DNA of 64,000 bases from Bdellovibrionales bacterium (lineage in GTDB: Bacteria > Bdellovibrionota > Bdellovibrionia > Bdellovibrionales > JAMPXM01), in NCBI GenBank assembly GCA_016713885.1, contig JADJOF010000003.1, forward strand, positions 124,001-188,000, in the 5' to 3' direction. Shown here in pieces: positions 1 through 9,647 of this stretch (position 1 is the stretch's first letter; each line of letters opens with the position of its first letter). Position numbers and translations under genes: made by a program. The notes under the pieces are model-generated. The model was not told where the DNA came from. It did not search any database and saw only the letters and a program-made list of their open reading frames with translations.

Positions 1-742
1 TGTTTGAATAGACCAAGCGTTCGCCAAGCTTCTTTGCCGAGGCGGTGAGCTCCATTGCGTCGTCCAGCTCTTCCTGTGAAATAAAGCCGTGTTCGACCAG
101 GAGAACGCCAAAGTAGGACTTTTGATCCTTGTTGGTTACCTGTACGATTTCGCTGGCCTTAAAGCCCACCGAGGCAGGGTCGCCGTCGGCCGTCACGATG
201 TTGAGCAATCCTGAAATCTTTTGGTGCATCAAAAGTGAAAAGACCCACGGCAATTCAAAACCGTTGATTGTTTCGCACTTGTTGATCGCACTGATGCGCT
301 CCCCAGGGGTGACGATTGATTTTGTCATCAGCTCAAGGACTGGCGAGACCGGGATGTCGATGAGATGGCCGATGGCTTCGTTGACCTGTTGAAAGAGCTC
401 GGGCAGTTCAAACGGCTTGGTGAGGAAGCTTTTTGCGCGTGTGTTGGCGAGCGACTCTCGGATAAAGTTCTTATCTTTAAAAATACCAGACATGAGAATG
501 CGGGCCGTGTTGCCGCCGCTCTCTTCTTCAATCTTTATCGCCAGTTCGCGGCCGTTAATTTTGGGCAGCATGCAGTCGATGATGGCGAGAGAAAAAGCGT
601 GAAGCTTCAACTGAGCGAGTGCGTCGTCGGGCTTAGCGACGTGTACGGCATGAAAGCCGTCGCGGACCAGAGCCTCGCGGAGAGTCGCACCGAAAACAAC
701 ATCATCGTCGACGATAAGGATTTTGATTTCATTTTTTAACAT
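1..742 (-). CDS. Response regulator with C-terminal effector region (partial)
   Basis: Cytoplasmic two-component receiver protein, cut by the left window edge; 247 codons are visible. Residues 1-120 read as a receiver domain: an acidic cluster in ILIVDDD near the N-terminus, the phospho-acceptor Asp in AIIDCMLP near residue 57 and the conserved Lys in FLTKPF near 112. The region from about 150 onward has a Gly-rich beta pattern like the DUF4388/PATAN output domains of deltaproteobacterial regulators, and the last visible part resembles the start of a GspE N-terminal-like domain (EHGFISQEELDDAM). The receiver call is firm; the output domain is inferred. The start is the ATG at 742; no strong ribosome-binding site is visible. 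No partner kinase is in the window. Confidence 0.8.
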   Translation of the reverse strand, partial: MLKNEIKILIVDDDVVFGATLREALVRDGFHAVHVAKPDDALAQLKLHAFSLAIIDCMLPKINGRELAIKIEEESGGNTARILMSGIFKDKNFIRESLANTRAKSFLTKPFELPELFQQVNEAIGHLIDIPVSPVLELMTKSIVTPGERISAINKCETINGFELPWVFSLLMHQKISGLLNIVTADGDPASVGFKASEIVQVTNKDQKSYFGVLLVEHGFISQEELDDAMELTASAKKLGERLVYSN

Positions 743-974
743 GGCGTTATCTTATCGGTATCTTGAGGTCGGAGCTTTGCCGACCACGGCTGTTGGTCGG
801 AGATTCTGGCCTAAATGCTAGGACTTTTTGGTGATTCTCGCGGCAATTGTAACGCATCGCAATTGATTTACCGTCTCATTCTGAAACAGGGTGAGTGTTC
901 GGGGCTTGTACGGCAGTTCAAAGACCGATAAAACTGCCAGAGGGCAAGACTCACGCGCCGCTGAAGGAGAGCAA

Positions 975-1301
975 ATGGCTGGCAATACGACATCGACAAC
1001 GGATCAAAGCTTTGAAACGGACGTACTAAAGGCCGACGGGCCTGTTCTTGTCGATTTTTGGGCGGAGTGGTGTGGACCATGTAAGGCGCTGGCGCCAAAG
1101 CTTGAGGAGATCGCAGGCGAGCTCTCTGGAAAAGTAAAGATCGTCAAACTTGATATCGACTCCAATCAAGAGGTCACTGAGAAGTTTGGTGTTCGTGGAA
1201 TTCCGACCTTGATCCTTTTTAAAGGCGGAAAACAAGTGAACCATATGGTTGGCAATCGTTCGAAAGAAGAGATTGTGAACTTTATCAGTTCTGCTTTCTA
1301 A
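975..1301 (+). CDS. trxA: Thioredoxin
   Basis: Small cytoplasmic thiol-disulfide oxidoreductase of 108 residues, the normal thioredoxin length. The active site is WCGPC within DFWAEWCGPCKALAP; the cis-proline segment GIPTLILF and the C-terminal helix are present. The start at 975 is chosen because AGGAG lies 7-11 bases upstream and the protein then begins a few residues before the first strand; an in-frame start at 891 would add 28 unrelated residues. It stands alone between the leftward regulator and the convergent mre/rod operon. Confidence 0.97.
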   Translation: MAGNTTSTTDQSFETDVLKADGPVLVDFWAEWCGPCKALAPKLEEIAGELSGKVKIVKLDIDSNQEVTEKFGVRGIPTLILFKGGKQVNHMVGNRSKEEIVNFISSAF

Positions 1302-1309
1302 GAAATGTC

Positions 1310-1338
1310 GGGGCTCGGATCTCGATGCCCCTGTTTTG
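1310..1338 (+). terminator. Probable terminator after trxA
   Basis: GGGGC and TCG pair with CGA and GCCCC around a five-base loop with one bulged T, followed by TGTTTTG. It lies 9 bases after the trxA stop. The T tract is short, so efficiency is uncertain. Confidence 0.5.
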
Positions 1339-1434
1339 CACGGTGCTAACTGCGCATCTTCCATAAGACAAAATAGTGACGCACCGCCTTCTGGACGACC
1401 AAGGTCAATAGGGCAGCGGTCTGTGCGATAACGA

Positions 1435-1887
1435 TCACTTATGACTGGCGACAAACTGGCCAGAGAGTATCGCCATAATTTCAGTGGATGTCGTGGTGTA
1501 GAGCTCGGCTGTGAGTTCAAGGCGTGCGACCCCCTTGCGCTGAAAGCCATCGCGGAACTTGTCGAGTAAATTCAGTGCGGGAAAGCGACAAGCTGCAATC
1601 ATGTCGTCCGTCACCGGCTGAAGGTACCGAATAGCAGCCGACTGTATGACGACATGGCTATTTTCCTGTTTGTCTTCCGGGAGTGAGAGAAGGGTTGTTG
1701 AGTAGCACGCCAGCACGAGGAGGTTGAAGATGCTGCCGCCAAAACCGCCTTCCAGGTGATTGCGGTTAGGCCCAAGCGGGGCATGGATGCGGATCCCGAT
1801 TGAATCAGTGGAGAGCGAGTGAATCCCCATAGCGAGAGCCAAGGGGATGTTTTGAATAAGAAGGCGCTCAAGCGCAATCGCGGTCAT
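1435..1887 (-). CDS. Hotdog-fold thioesterase, YiiD C-terminal type
   Basis: Protein of 150 residues. The segment LGPNRNHLEGGFGGSIFNLL matches the putative thioesterase domain found at the C-terminus of YiiD, where it would hydrolyse acyl thioesters (CoA or ACP). The substrate is not known. Its ATG at 1887 abuts the stop codon of rodA (TAGATG), so it is the last gene of the mre/rod operon and is probably translationally coupled. The family call rests on residues 35-70 and on length. Confidence 0.65.
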   Translation of the reverse strand: MTAIALERLLIQNIPLALAMGIHSLSTDSIGIRIHAPLGPNRNHLEGGFGGSIFNLLVLACYSTTLLSLPEDKQENSHVVIQSAAIRYLQPVTDDMIAACRFPALNLLDKFRDGFQRKGVARLELTAELYTTTSTEIMAILSGQFVASHK

Positions 1888-3009
1888 CTAGAAGAGGTAC
1901 TTTCGATAGCTCACTGAAGAAACGAGCCCGAGGGCAGCCATAGTGGTGAGCATGTTGGATCCGCCGTAGCTTAATAGCGGGAGAGGGATACCGACAATCG
2001 GCAGGAGTCCGATGACCATTCCGATGTTGATAAACATATGCCAGAACAGCGACGCCATAACGCCGATGGTGAGCAGTGCACCGGCTTTGTCTCGCGCCTG
2101 TTGGGCAATTCTGAGCATGGCCAAATAGAGCAGGCCGAAGGTGGCAATGGTAAAAAAGCTACCAAAGAAACCAAACTCTTCTGATAGCACCGAGTAGATG
2201 AAGTCGGTGTGGCGCTCAGGGAGAAACTCGAGTTGTGATTGAGTCCCTTTGCGAAAGCCCTTACCTAGCATTTGTCCCGAACCGACTGCGATCTTCGATT
2301 GAATGCTGTTGTAGCCCTTTCCTCGCGGATCTTGGTTTGGATCGATGAAGGTGTAGATGCGGTGTTTTTGGTAGTCGCGGAGGCCAAAGAACCAAGCGCC
2401 TGTTGCGCCGACAACCAGGAGTGCCGTCATCGCAATCAGAATCGACCGACGGATGCGGACGAAGAAGAGAATGCTGGACCCGATAATGAGAATCATCATC
2501 GCGGTTCCAAGGTCAGGTTGTTCGGCAGTGATAAAGAAAGGGACGCCGATCAGAATCAAGAGAGGGAAGGCGAGGTCTTTGACTCCCATGCCATCGGGGT
2601 AGGATTTTTGTGAGAGCACCTTTGCTAGCACCATGATGATACAGAGTTTCATCGACTCCGAGGGTTGGTAGCTGAAGAAGCCCAGATCAAGCCAGCGTTG
2701 AGCTCCGAGTGCAACTTTTCCGAAGAACATAACGGCGATGAGGGCCAGTGCATTGAGGGCGTAGATAAGATAGGCGGCCCGCAGAAAAAACTGATAGTCG
2801 ACAAAGGTCATGAAAATAAAAACCATCCAACCATTCACAAGCCAAAAGATCTGTGAAAGAAAAAGACGGTCCGTCTCGATCTCGGCGACACCGTGTGTGG
2901 CTGAGTAAAGATTGATGATGCCAATGAACTGCAAAAGCAGCAGTGGAATAATGAAATTCCAATCGAGTTTCTTGAAGAAGCCACGCTCTTCGATCTGAAA
3001 TCCGTTCAC
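1888..3009 (-). CDS. rodA: Rod-shape SEDS glycosyltransferase RodA
   Basis: Polytopic inner-membrane peptidoglycan glycosyltransferase of the SEDS family (373 residues, usual length), partner of PBP2 in lateral wall growth. About ten hydrophobic segments are visible. Family signatures include the lipid II-binding region GAQRWLDLGFF, the large periplasmic loop with PERHTDFIYSVLSEEFGF, and the C-terminal LPLLSYGGSNML. It starts directly after the mrdA stop, in the usual PBP2-RodA pairing. Confidence 0.95.
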   Translation of the reverse strand: MNGFQIEERGFFKKLDWNFIIPLLLLQFIGIINLYSATHGVAEIETDRLFLSQIFWLVNGWMVFIFMTFVDYQFFLRAAYLIYALNALALIAVMFFGKVALGAQRWLDLGFFSYQPSESMKLCIIMVLAKVLSQKSYPDGMGVKDLAFPLLILIGVPFFITAEQPDLGTAMMILIIGSSILFFVRIRRSILIAMTALLVVGATGAWFFGLRDYQKHRIYTFIDPNQDPRGKGYNSIQSKIAVGSGQMLGKGFRKGTQSQLEFLPERHTDFIYSVLSEEFGFFGSFFTIATFGLLYLAMLRIAQQARDKAGALLTIGVMASLFWHMFINIGMVIGLLPIVGIPLPLLSYGGSNMLTTMAALGLVSSVSYRKYLF

Positions 3010-5001
3010 CTATTCTCCCTCAATATTCGACGAAGGTTCTGCAGCAGGAGCACCTGGCGCCTTTTTGGTTTTGCGCAGGTCGCGTTCGAGCCATTCCGGA
3101 TGATATTTTGCAACATAGGCGGCAACCATTGCTTTGGCGACCGGGGCTGCACCACTTGCGCCGTGGCAAGCATGCTCAGCCAAAACGCCAAACGCGATCT
3201 CGGGATTGTCGGCCGGAGCGTAGCCAATGAACCAGCCGTGGTGGCGTTGATACTTTGGACGTGCTTCGCAGGAGCCGTAAATCTGATCGGCCGAGAAGCT
3301 CATGACCTGCGATGTCCCGGTCTTGCCCGCCATCTCAATGTAGGCAAGGCGGGAGCCGCGCGCAGTTCCGCGCTCGCCGTTGACAACCAGGCGCAGGCCT
3401 TCCTTAACGGTCTTAAAGACCTCTTTTTTAACGTGGTAGGGACCACTTGGATCGGCGAGATCGCGAACCACTTGGGGCTCGTTTTCTCGAAGAACTTTGT
3501 TGTCGTTTGAGAGGATGCGCTTGACGACAAAGGGCTTCACGATTTTGCCTTCATTGCCGATGGCGTTGTAGGCCACAGCCATTTGCAGTGGATTGGTGAG
3601 AACAAAACCCTGTCCAATTGCGACCGACAAATTCTCACCAAGTTGCCACTCTTCGCCGATAGTTTCTTTTTTCCAAGGTGCTGACGGCATGAGTCCAGAG
3701 CGCTCGCCGCCCAGTTCTACGCCTGTGCGTCTGCCGATTCCCAGGCCGTCGCAGTAGTGGAACATTTTGTCGATTCCGAGGCGATCGCCCATTTTATAAA
3801 AGAAGACGTTCGATGAGCGTTCAATCGCCTGAGTGATGACAATGTTTCCGTGTCCACCTTTCAGGTGATCGTGATAAAGGCGGCTTCCGAAGCGCAGAGC
3901 GCCTGGGCAGGCGACAACGGTATTGGGGGTCACCACGTTTTCGGCGAGAGACGCAAGTGCGATGAGTGGTTTGAATGTTGAGCCGGGCGAGTTGTGATCC
4001 TGGATCGGTTTATTGCGAAGTGGCTTGTCGGGATCGTTGACCAGGCGTCGCCAGAGGTCGGGCGAAATTCCGGTAGAGAATTCGTTTGGGTCAAATGATG
4101 GCGCCGAAACCCAGGCGAGGATTTCACCATTGGTTTTCATCGCGATCGCGCCGCCGATGCGATTGCCTTCCAAAAAGGACTGCCACGCTGCCTCTTGAAT
4201 GTCTTTATCGATGGTCAGGATAAGATTGCGACCCGGCGCCGCCTGTGTGACGCCGCCCATAGAGCCGAGAAGGCCCATAGGGTCGCCAAACGCTTCGCGC
4301 CCGTGAGCATCGACTTGAGCAACGGAGATTCCATCCTTGCCGCGAAGCTCAAGGTCGTAGCCCTCCTCAAGACCGCTGGTTCCAATCAAGTCGCCCTGTT
4401 GAAACTTGATTCCCTTTGCTGAGAACTTTTCGTTGAGAAGCGGTAGCTGCCGTTTCGAAACTTCACCCACGTAGCCGAAAAATTGAGCGCCATTCTCGTG
4501 CAGCGGATAGGCGCGAAGGACCGTTTCTTTGATATCGACGCCGGTATAATCCTGTTTCAAAACCTCAATATTAAAAATGTCGTCGCGAGTCAGGTTGTCT
4601 TTGATACGCACCGAGCGAAAGGGGCCGTTCACGCGGCGACTTTTTTGCACAAGCTGCATCACATAGGAAGCCGGCATGTTGAGTGCCGCACCGAGTGCCT
4701 CTGCGGTCTCTTCGAGGTTTGAAACATATTGCGGCGAGAGTGTGACTTCAAAGCCCGGAAGATTCTCAACGAGAACCTCACCGTTTCGATCGTAAATAAT
4801 CCCACGCGGAGCCGGAATCTTCGTCTCTTTGATCGAGTTCTGCTCCGAGAACTGACGAAGCTCGGCACCGTTAATGATCTGCAGGTACCAAAGGCGAAAA
4901 GAGAAAACAAGCACGGTGAAACCAACAAGAAGATACGCCAAGCGATACCGCGGGTGGTACTGTTTCGCCTCCATCTCGTTGCTAGGAAGATACTGGCTCA
5001 T
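3010..5001 (-). CDS. mrdA: Penicillin-binding protein 2, elongasome transpeptidase
   Basis: Class B penicillin-binding protein of 663 residues that cross-links peptidoglycan during elongation. It has one N-terminal membrane anchor (residues about 20-40), a pedestal region with PAPRGIIYDRNGE, and a transpeptidase domain with all three motifs: SxxK as STFK near residue 339, SxN as SSN near 395, and KTGTS near 559. The ATG overlaps the mreD stop (ATGA), and the stop abuts rodA. Confidence 0.96.
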   Translation of the reverse strand: MSQYLPSNEMEAKQYHPRYRLAYLLVGFTVLVFSFRLWYLQIINGAELRQFSEQNSIKETKIPAPRGIIYDRNGEVLVENLPGFEVTLSPQYVSNLEETAEALGAALNMPASYVMQLVQKSRRVNGPFRSVRIKDNLTRDDIFNIEVLKQDYTGVDIKETVLRAYPLHENGAQFFGYVGEVSKRQLPLLNEKFSAKGIKFQQGDLIGTSGLEEGYDLELRGKDGISVAQVDAHGREAFGDPMGLLGSMGGVTQAAPGRNLILTIDKDIQEAAWQSFLEGNRIGGAIAMKTNGEILAWVSAPSFDPNEFSTGISPDLWRRLVNDPDKPLRNKPIQDHNSPGSTFKPLIALASLAENVVTPNTVVACPGALRFGSRLYHDHLKGGHGNIVITQAIERSSNVFFYKMGDRLGIDKMFHYCDGLGIGRRTGVELGGERSGLMPSAPWKKETIGEEWQLGENLSVAIGQGFVLTNPLQMAVAYNAIGNEGKIVKPFVVKRILSNDNKVLRENEPQVVRDLADPSGPYHVKKEVFKTVKEGLRLVVNGERGTARGSRLAYIEMAGKTGTSQVMSFSADQIYGSCEARPKYQRHHGWFIGYAPADNPEIAFGVLAEHACHGASGAAPVAKAMVAAYVAKYHPEWLERDLRKTKKAPGAPAAEPSSNIEGE

Positions 5002-5541
5002 ACGGTAATGGTTCCTGTCACTTCAGGGGGGTCGTCTTGCTGGGTCAGAGCGTCGACCCAGCGAAACAGTGGAAACAGCAGAGGGGCAACAAGCGGCGTG
5101 AGTAGAGCTTGGATAATCCAGTCGCCAATAGCGGGTGTGGTGAGGGGGGTATCGCTCAGAGCCCAAGATGAGGCGAAGTGAGTTATGTGAAATACAAAAA
5201 CAGAGAGGCCTGAGACCATCATGAAATACGTCGACTGCATCCAGAAAATTCGAGTCTTAAATACCTGAATGCTCAGTGCGACGGCGAGACAGGCAATCAT
5301 GACCAGCCCAAGCGGCATTGCTGTTGCGCTTGATATTGAGAGCGCGACCAGATGGGAGAGGATGATCGTTGCCAAGGTGCCGCGAAACAGCGCTAGGGTA
5401 AACAAGGACCGGCATCCACAACGCCGGCGGCGGGAAGTATCCGAAAATCTGCAGCCCAAAACGAGGTCTGTGCTCCGGCCAGAAGCAGTGTCATCAGAAT
5501 GAAGAGTGCAATGTTAGTGAGCTAAGGAGCTTTTCCTTCAT
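4998..5541 (-). CDS. mreD: Rod-shape-determining protein MreD (frame broken)
   Basis: Inner-membrane elongasome component. The downstream frame (from about 5395 to 4998) gives hydrophobic MreD-like helices ending at a TGA that overlaps the mrdA start. The upstream part is broken. The ATG at 5541 overlaps the mreC stop (ATGA) but terminates after about 15 codons. Continuous MreD-like sequence appears only if single-base errors are corrected near 5513, in the GGG at about 5477, and in the CCC at about 5398; the middle piece then reads LQIFGYFPPPALWMPVLVY. Position, size (about 180 residues) and hydrophobicity all fit MreD. I read the breaks as sequence error. Confidence 0.7.
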
Positions 5542-6461
5542 GGCTTACTCTTAGCAGGGACATTTGAGGCCGCAGCCGGAGCTGTGTTGATTTTCGAAAG
5601 CAAGGGCGGACCAAAGCCTGTCTGAAGCTTTTCGGTGTAGTCTTCTCCCCCTGAGTCGAGCACGACAAAAACCTCTTCAAGATTTGACGGTCGAACCACG
5701 GGTTCGACAAAGGCCTCTTGTGAAATTCCAAAGTCGGTCTTGCGAACACTTGTCACTGTGCCGATTGGAAACCCCTTTGGGAAAAGTCCTTTGAGGCCGC
5801 TGGTGACGATCGAATCTCCCACGGCGACGTCATCGGCGCGCTCCAGATAGCGCAGACGAATGGTGCTTGAGTCTTTGCCGCTCATCAGTCCGCGAGCTCG
5901 CGTGCGTTGAACAAGTGCGTCGATGGCTGACGAGCGATCGGTAATCACAACCACTTGCGCCGAATCCATTTCAGTCGAGAGTACGTAGCCGACGACACCT
6001 TGAACGGTGATGACGCCCATGAGTTTTCTTAGGCCCTGGCGATAGCCCCTATTGATGCGGATCGATTCGTGGTCGGGCGAGAGATCGCGTGCGATCACTT
6101 TCGCAGCGAGCAACTGCATTCGTGTGGTTTGTTTGAACTCGAGCAGTTTATTGAGGCGTTCGTTTTCAAGCTTCAACTCGGTGAGACCGCCCAGCTGCGC
6201 GCGAAGCTCTTCGTTTTCACGGCCGAGTCGAAGATTGTCGCGACGAATGCCAACGAGATTGAGGTACATCGACGTCGTGCCGCGAACGCCGCTGGTGAAG
6301 CTCGAAGACGCGCCCTGCGATGCGGCAACGATCCATGTGAACGGCCGCTGATACCACGGCGCCTCGCCAGGGTTGCGTTTCATGTTGATGGAAAGGAGCG
6401 GCAAAGCCACGACGGCTATGACGATGAGGAGTTTTCGAATATCAAACGCGAAGAAGTTCAA
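5538..6461 (-). CDS. mreC: Rod-shape-determining protein MreC
   Basis: Bitopic periplasmic scaffold (307 residues) that activates PBP2-RodA. It has an N-terminal transmembrane helix (LLIVIAVVALPLLSI), a coiled coil about residues 75-115 (RDNLRLGRENEELRAQL), and the two beta-rich domains with VITDRSSAIDALVQ and the GDSIVTSGLKGLFPKGFPIG segment. Start is a TTG preceded at 10 bases by GGAGG, which sits in the short palindrome GGAGGACCTCC. mreB is not adjacent, so the actin homologue must be encoded elsewhere. First gene of the mreC-mreD-mrdA-rodA-thioesterase unit. Confidence 0.95.
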   Translation of the reverse strand: MNFFAFDIRKLLIVIAVVALPLLSINMKRNPGEAPWYQRPFTWIVAASQGASSSFTSGVRGTTSMYLNLVGIRRDNLRLGRENEELRAQLGGLTELKLENERLNKLLEFKQTTRMQLLAAKVIARDLSPDHESIRINRGYRQGLRKLMGVITVQGVVGYVLSTEMDSAQVVVITDRSSAIDALVQRTRARGLMSGKDSSTIRLRYLERADDVAVGDSIVTSGLKGLFPKGFPIGTVTSVRKTDFGISQEAFVEPVVRPSNLEEVFVVLDSGGEDYTEKLQTGFGPPLLSKINTAPAAASNVPAKSKP

Positions 6462-6614
6462 GGGCGGAGGTCCTCCAAATAAGTCGGCCGCAAAAAGATT
6501 TTGTCCGCACGATCACCCCATTCCAAAGAAAGGTCCTTGAAATTTCAAGTAAAACTGGCTGTCATTGGCACTTATCCCGGGCGAAGTCGCAGGGCCGTTA
6601 TCAGGAGGATGAGA

Positions 6615-8192
6615 ATGTCATCGCAGATGAGTCAGTTTCGGAGCAGTCTAAAGAACGCATGGCGGAACGATCGCCGCCAGCTCCTGCGTAGCGCAACAGC
6701 ATGGTTTTTGTTCGGCGCGATTATCGTCGTTTTTGTATTTTGGGGACTGACGCCGCATCAGGCGGGCGTTACTCAGGGCGGTACGGCCGCTCAAGTTGAC
6801 GGCGAAATCGTATCGATGGCGGAGTTCGCCGAGCGGACAGAAATCATGAGCCAGAACCCGAATTTTGCTCAACTCGAGCAGTTTGGCGGTGATTTTGCGC
6901 GCCGTTACATTCGTCAGCAGGCTCTCCAGGGGCTGGTTGATGAGCGACTTTTGAGCAAATCGCTGCAGAAGATCGGTGTTTCGACTTCTGATGCTCAGGT
7001 TCGCGACACCATCACGGGCATTCAGGCGTTTCAGGAGGACGGCCGCTTCAGCCATACGCGTTACCTCTCGTATCTTCAGGCCACTCGCCAAGATGCCGGC
7101 AGCTTTGAAGGCAAAATTCGTCGTCAACTTGCCGCGGGCCTTGCGGCGCGCACATTTGCGGCGGCGCTCAAGCCCATTCCCCAAGAAGCCAAGATGTTGA
7201 AGGACCTTGATGCCATCAAAGCCAATGTCGAAGGTGTGAGCATTCCGACCGAAAATCTGGTGATCGCCGAAACGATTCCGGCGGCCCAGGTGAAGGGGTT
7301 CATTGCGAAGCCGGACTCTGAGGCCCGGATCAAGACGTACTTTGAGACTCATAAAGATGAGTTCGTACAGGCGGAGAAGGCAAAAGTTCGCCACATCTTG
7401 GTGCGCGCTGAGAAGGGCAATGCCGACGCGATTGCAAAGGCCAAGGCCACGGCAGAGGCTCTGGTGAAGCAATTGAAAGGTGGCGCGGACTTCGCAAAAC
7501 TGGCCAAAGAGAAGAGTGAAGACCCAGGTTCGAAGGAGAGCGGCGGTTTGATCGACTTTTTTGCGCGCGGATCGATGGTTCCGGAGTTTGAGAACTACGC
7601 TTTTTCGGCAAAACCGGGCGAGATTTCGGCCCCCGTGCAAACGGATTTCGGTTTTCATGTGATTCGGGTTGAGGAGCGCCGTTCGGCGAAAAATCCCTCG
7701 CTTGAAGATGTCAAAGAGGACATCGCTGAGACGTTGATCGCGCAGGAGAAGACTCGTGAGGAGATTCAAGCTCTTGAAAAGGCACTGACCGACGGGCAGG
7801 CCGACGCTGTTCAAAATTTTGTCGCAAAACATAGGCTCAAGTGGACCGAGTCGGGCAACTTTTCAGTGACGGCGAGTGCGATTCCCAAACTTGGTGGTGG
7901 CGACGAGGCTGTCGGTCTTGCGCTGAAGCTGACCGCAGCCCAGCCGTTAGCGAAAAAACTTGTGCGCCAAGGGCCAGCGGCGCTGCTTTTGAAATACAAA
8001 GCCGTGACGGCAGACGTGAAGGTCGACGGTAAAACTGACGCCGGAAAAGATGCTGAGGCGGCCCGTGAGGCGCAGGCCGCACGCCGTGGCGAAGAGGTCT
8101 TTGGCCACTGGGTCACCGAGCTTCGTAAATCGGCTAAAATCGCGATTACCCCCGAGGTGGCTCAAGGCACTCAGGCGGCCGTTGAAGAGTAG
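6615..8192 (+). CDS. Membrane-anchored parvulin-type peptidyl-prolyl isomerase, PpiD/SurA-like
   Basis: Periplasmic folding factor of about 525 residues. A single transmembrane helix lies at residues 28-45 (FLFGAIIVVFVFWGL), followed by a SurA_N-like helical region (VDGEIVSMAEFAERTE) and a parvulin PPIase domain at about 258-355 (RHILVRAEKG, then GGLIDFFARG and FGFHVIRVEE). The architecture is that of PpiD: one anchor, chaperone arms, one parvulin domain. Start chosen at 6615 because AGGAGG at 6603-6608 is ideally spaced; an in-frame ATG at 6609 is too close. Transcribed divergently from mreC. Confidence 0.88.
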   Translation: MSSQMSQFRSSLKNAWRNDRRQLLRSATAWFLFGAIIVVFVFWGLTPHQAGVTQGGTAAQVDGEIVSMAEFAERTEIMSQNPNFAQLEQFGGDFARRYIRQQALQGLVDERLLSKSLQKIGVSTSDAQVRDTITGIQAFQEDGRFSHTRYLSYLQATRQDAGSFEGKIRRQLAAGLAARTFAAALKPIPQEAKMLKDLDAIKANVEGVSIPTENLVIAETIPAAQVKGFIAKPDSEARIKTYFETHKDEFVQAEKAKVRHILVRAEKGNADAIAKAKATAEALVKQLKGGADFAKLAKEKSEDPGSKESGGLIDFFARGSMVPEFENYAFSAKPGEISAPVQTDFGFHVIRVEERRSAKNPSLEDVKEDIAETLIAQEKTREEIQALEKALTDGQADAVQNFVAKHRLKWTESGNFSVTASAIPKLGGGDEAVGLALKLTAAQPLAKKLVRQGPAALLLKYKAVTADVKVDGKTDAGKDAEAAREAQAARRGEEVFGHWVTELRKSAKIAITPEVAQGTQAAVEE

Positions 8193-8225
8193 GCTTTTTG
8201 CGGTTTTACCTTGATTTCATAAAAG

Positions 8226-8251
8226 ACGACCCGAAAGGGTCGTTTTTTTTT
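8226..8251 (+). terminator. Rho-independent terminator
   Basis: Perfect stem ACGACCC / GGGTCGT with a GAAA loop and a nine-base T run, 34 bases after the PPIase stop. Confidence 0.93.
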
Positions 8252-8335
8252 ACGACCGATGTGATTGGTTGCTGGTAAAATTTCGATCGATTGTCCCGGC
8301 TTGCTGCCGGTTCGACTTTCCCTTAAGAGTTGTCC

Positions 8336-9511
8336 ATGGCCACGTTAAGTATTGGGAAGACACCTCTCTCTGTACCTCTGGTTTTACTTGTGGGGCTACT
8401 AGGTGGCTGCACTGAAAGCCCGTCGGTACCGCCGAAACTTGATGGCAAAACCTGTGACGGCGACACCTCCAAGCGAATTCAGCAAATTCGAGCTGAAAAT
8501 CAAGCAATGGTTGCAGCGGCGACCGAGGTTTTGAAAGATGGCGAGGAGGTACGGGTCTCTGAGATTGTCGAACCACAAGAGCATAATCTGTGCGGTGATA
8601 TTAGATCGAAGTATCGACTCCGTCGCGTCGGCCGTCGCTTAGAGCTTCGAGTGAAGCTGAGGCTAGAGGCCCGTCCACACGAGTCGACCGCAAGTGTGGA
8701 TCGCGCAATTGGAAAAACGCAAGACTGCCAGCCTCAGTTGGCGGCATTTTGGGCTCGGTACGGCATTGATTTTAAGCTTGAAGTTACAAAGCAAAGCAAT
8801 GCGCAGGCGAATCACTCGGTGTCAGTTCAAGACGGCACGGGCCGATCGGATTCAGGCCAGTTTTTTCAAGATATTCCGCAGTATTGTGAGATGGTTATGC
8901 ATGAGATTGGTCATCATGTCGGATTGCCCGATGAGTATGAAGAAACGAATACTTGCAGGGTATTGGCCGCAAAAGCCACGGAGACATGTCCGAGTTCGAT
9001 TATGGAGACTCCCTATGTTTCCGCTTTTGAGCTTATGCCACGACATCTCAAAACCATCTTAGGGCCAGTGTTTGAGCCAATTGGCGAGGGCACGAGTCCG
9101 GCATTTCGAGTTCGTGTCCTCCGCGACGTCGAGTTAAAGCAGCCACGTCTTTTTGGAGGTTTGCCTGTTCTACGAGTTGGTCTTGGTGGCCAGATCGATG
9201 AGGCAGGGTTTGGTCCCGAATCCGGCGAATGCAAGCTTGAGTTCTCAGTCTTTGACGGTCGGAGAGCTGCTCTGGAAAAGGGGGATGTCGTCAGCGCCAA
9301 GGTGAATTTGAACTCATTTCGGCGTTCCAAGGAGGGGAGAGCCTCGCTTCTGCCTCGAATAGGCTTCGAGCCAATCCATTCTGGCGGAGGCCGTGTGTCG
9401 CTTTATTCGTTTAGCTGCAATCAGGTTGGTGTGACTGAACCCGCACAGCTTCTGACTTCGTTAAGGGCACTTTTGGGGCCGAACTTTGAGATTTCATATT
9501 CGGAAAACTGA
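8336..9511 (+). CDS. Secreted metzincin-like zinc metalloprotease lipoprotein
   Basis: Protein of about 391 residues with a lipoprotein signal peptide (lipobox LLGGC, Cys at about residue 25), so it should be anchored in the envelope. It carries HEIGHHVGLPD near residues 188-198, fitting HExxHxxGxxD with Asp as third zinc ligand, as in snapalysin-type metzincins. CPSSIMETP about 25 residues later is a plausible Met-turn. The remaining 160 residues are beta-rich and unrecognised. The substrate is unknown. Start: ATG at 8336; a TTG at 8330 is also in frame. It is flanked by terminators or gaps, so it is probably monocistronic. The protease call rests on the motif pair. Confidence 0.72.
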   Translation: MATLSIGKTPLSVPLVLLVGLLGGCTESPSVPPKLDGKTCDGDTSKRIQQIRAENQAMVAAATEVLKDGEEVRVSEIVEPQEHNLCGDIRSKYRLRRVGRRLELRVKLRLEARPHESTASVDRAIGKTQDCQPQLAAFWARYGIDFKLEVTKQSNAQANHSVSVQDGTGRSDSGQFFQDIPQYCEMVMHEIGHHVGLPDEYEETNTCRVLAAKATETCPSSIMETPYVSAFELMPRHLKTILGPVFEPIGEGTSPAFRVRVLRDVELKQPRLFGGLPVLRVGLGGQIDEAGFGPESGECKLEFSVFDGRRAALEKGDVVSAKVNLNSFRRSKEGRASLLPRIGFEPIHSGGGRVSLYSFSCNQVGVTEPAQLLTSLRALLGPNFEISYSEN

Positions 9512-9647
9512 TTTTCTCGATTGCCCGTGAAAACAATTGCCGGCTGATTCAGCAGAAGATCAGGAATATTGCGCGGCGCATTCTTTGCGCTTGTGCGATG
9601 CCGTTTGACCCCCTACCTTTGCCGCAAAGATTTCGGGGAGGAACTGA

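Noticed and set aside
6648..7832. Long 394-codon open frame on the minus strand opposite the PPIase gene
   Set aside because: It is the antisense shadow of a well-supported PpiD-like gene, has no domain pattern and an ordinary shadow composition.
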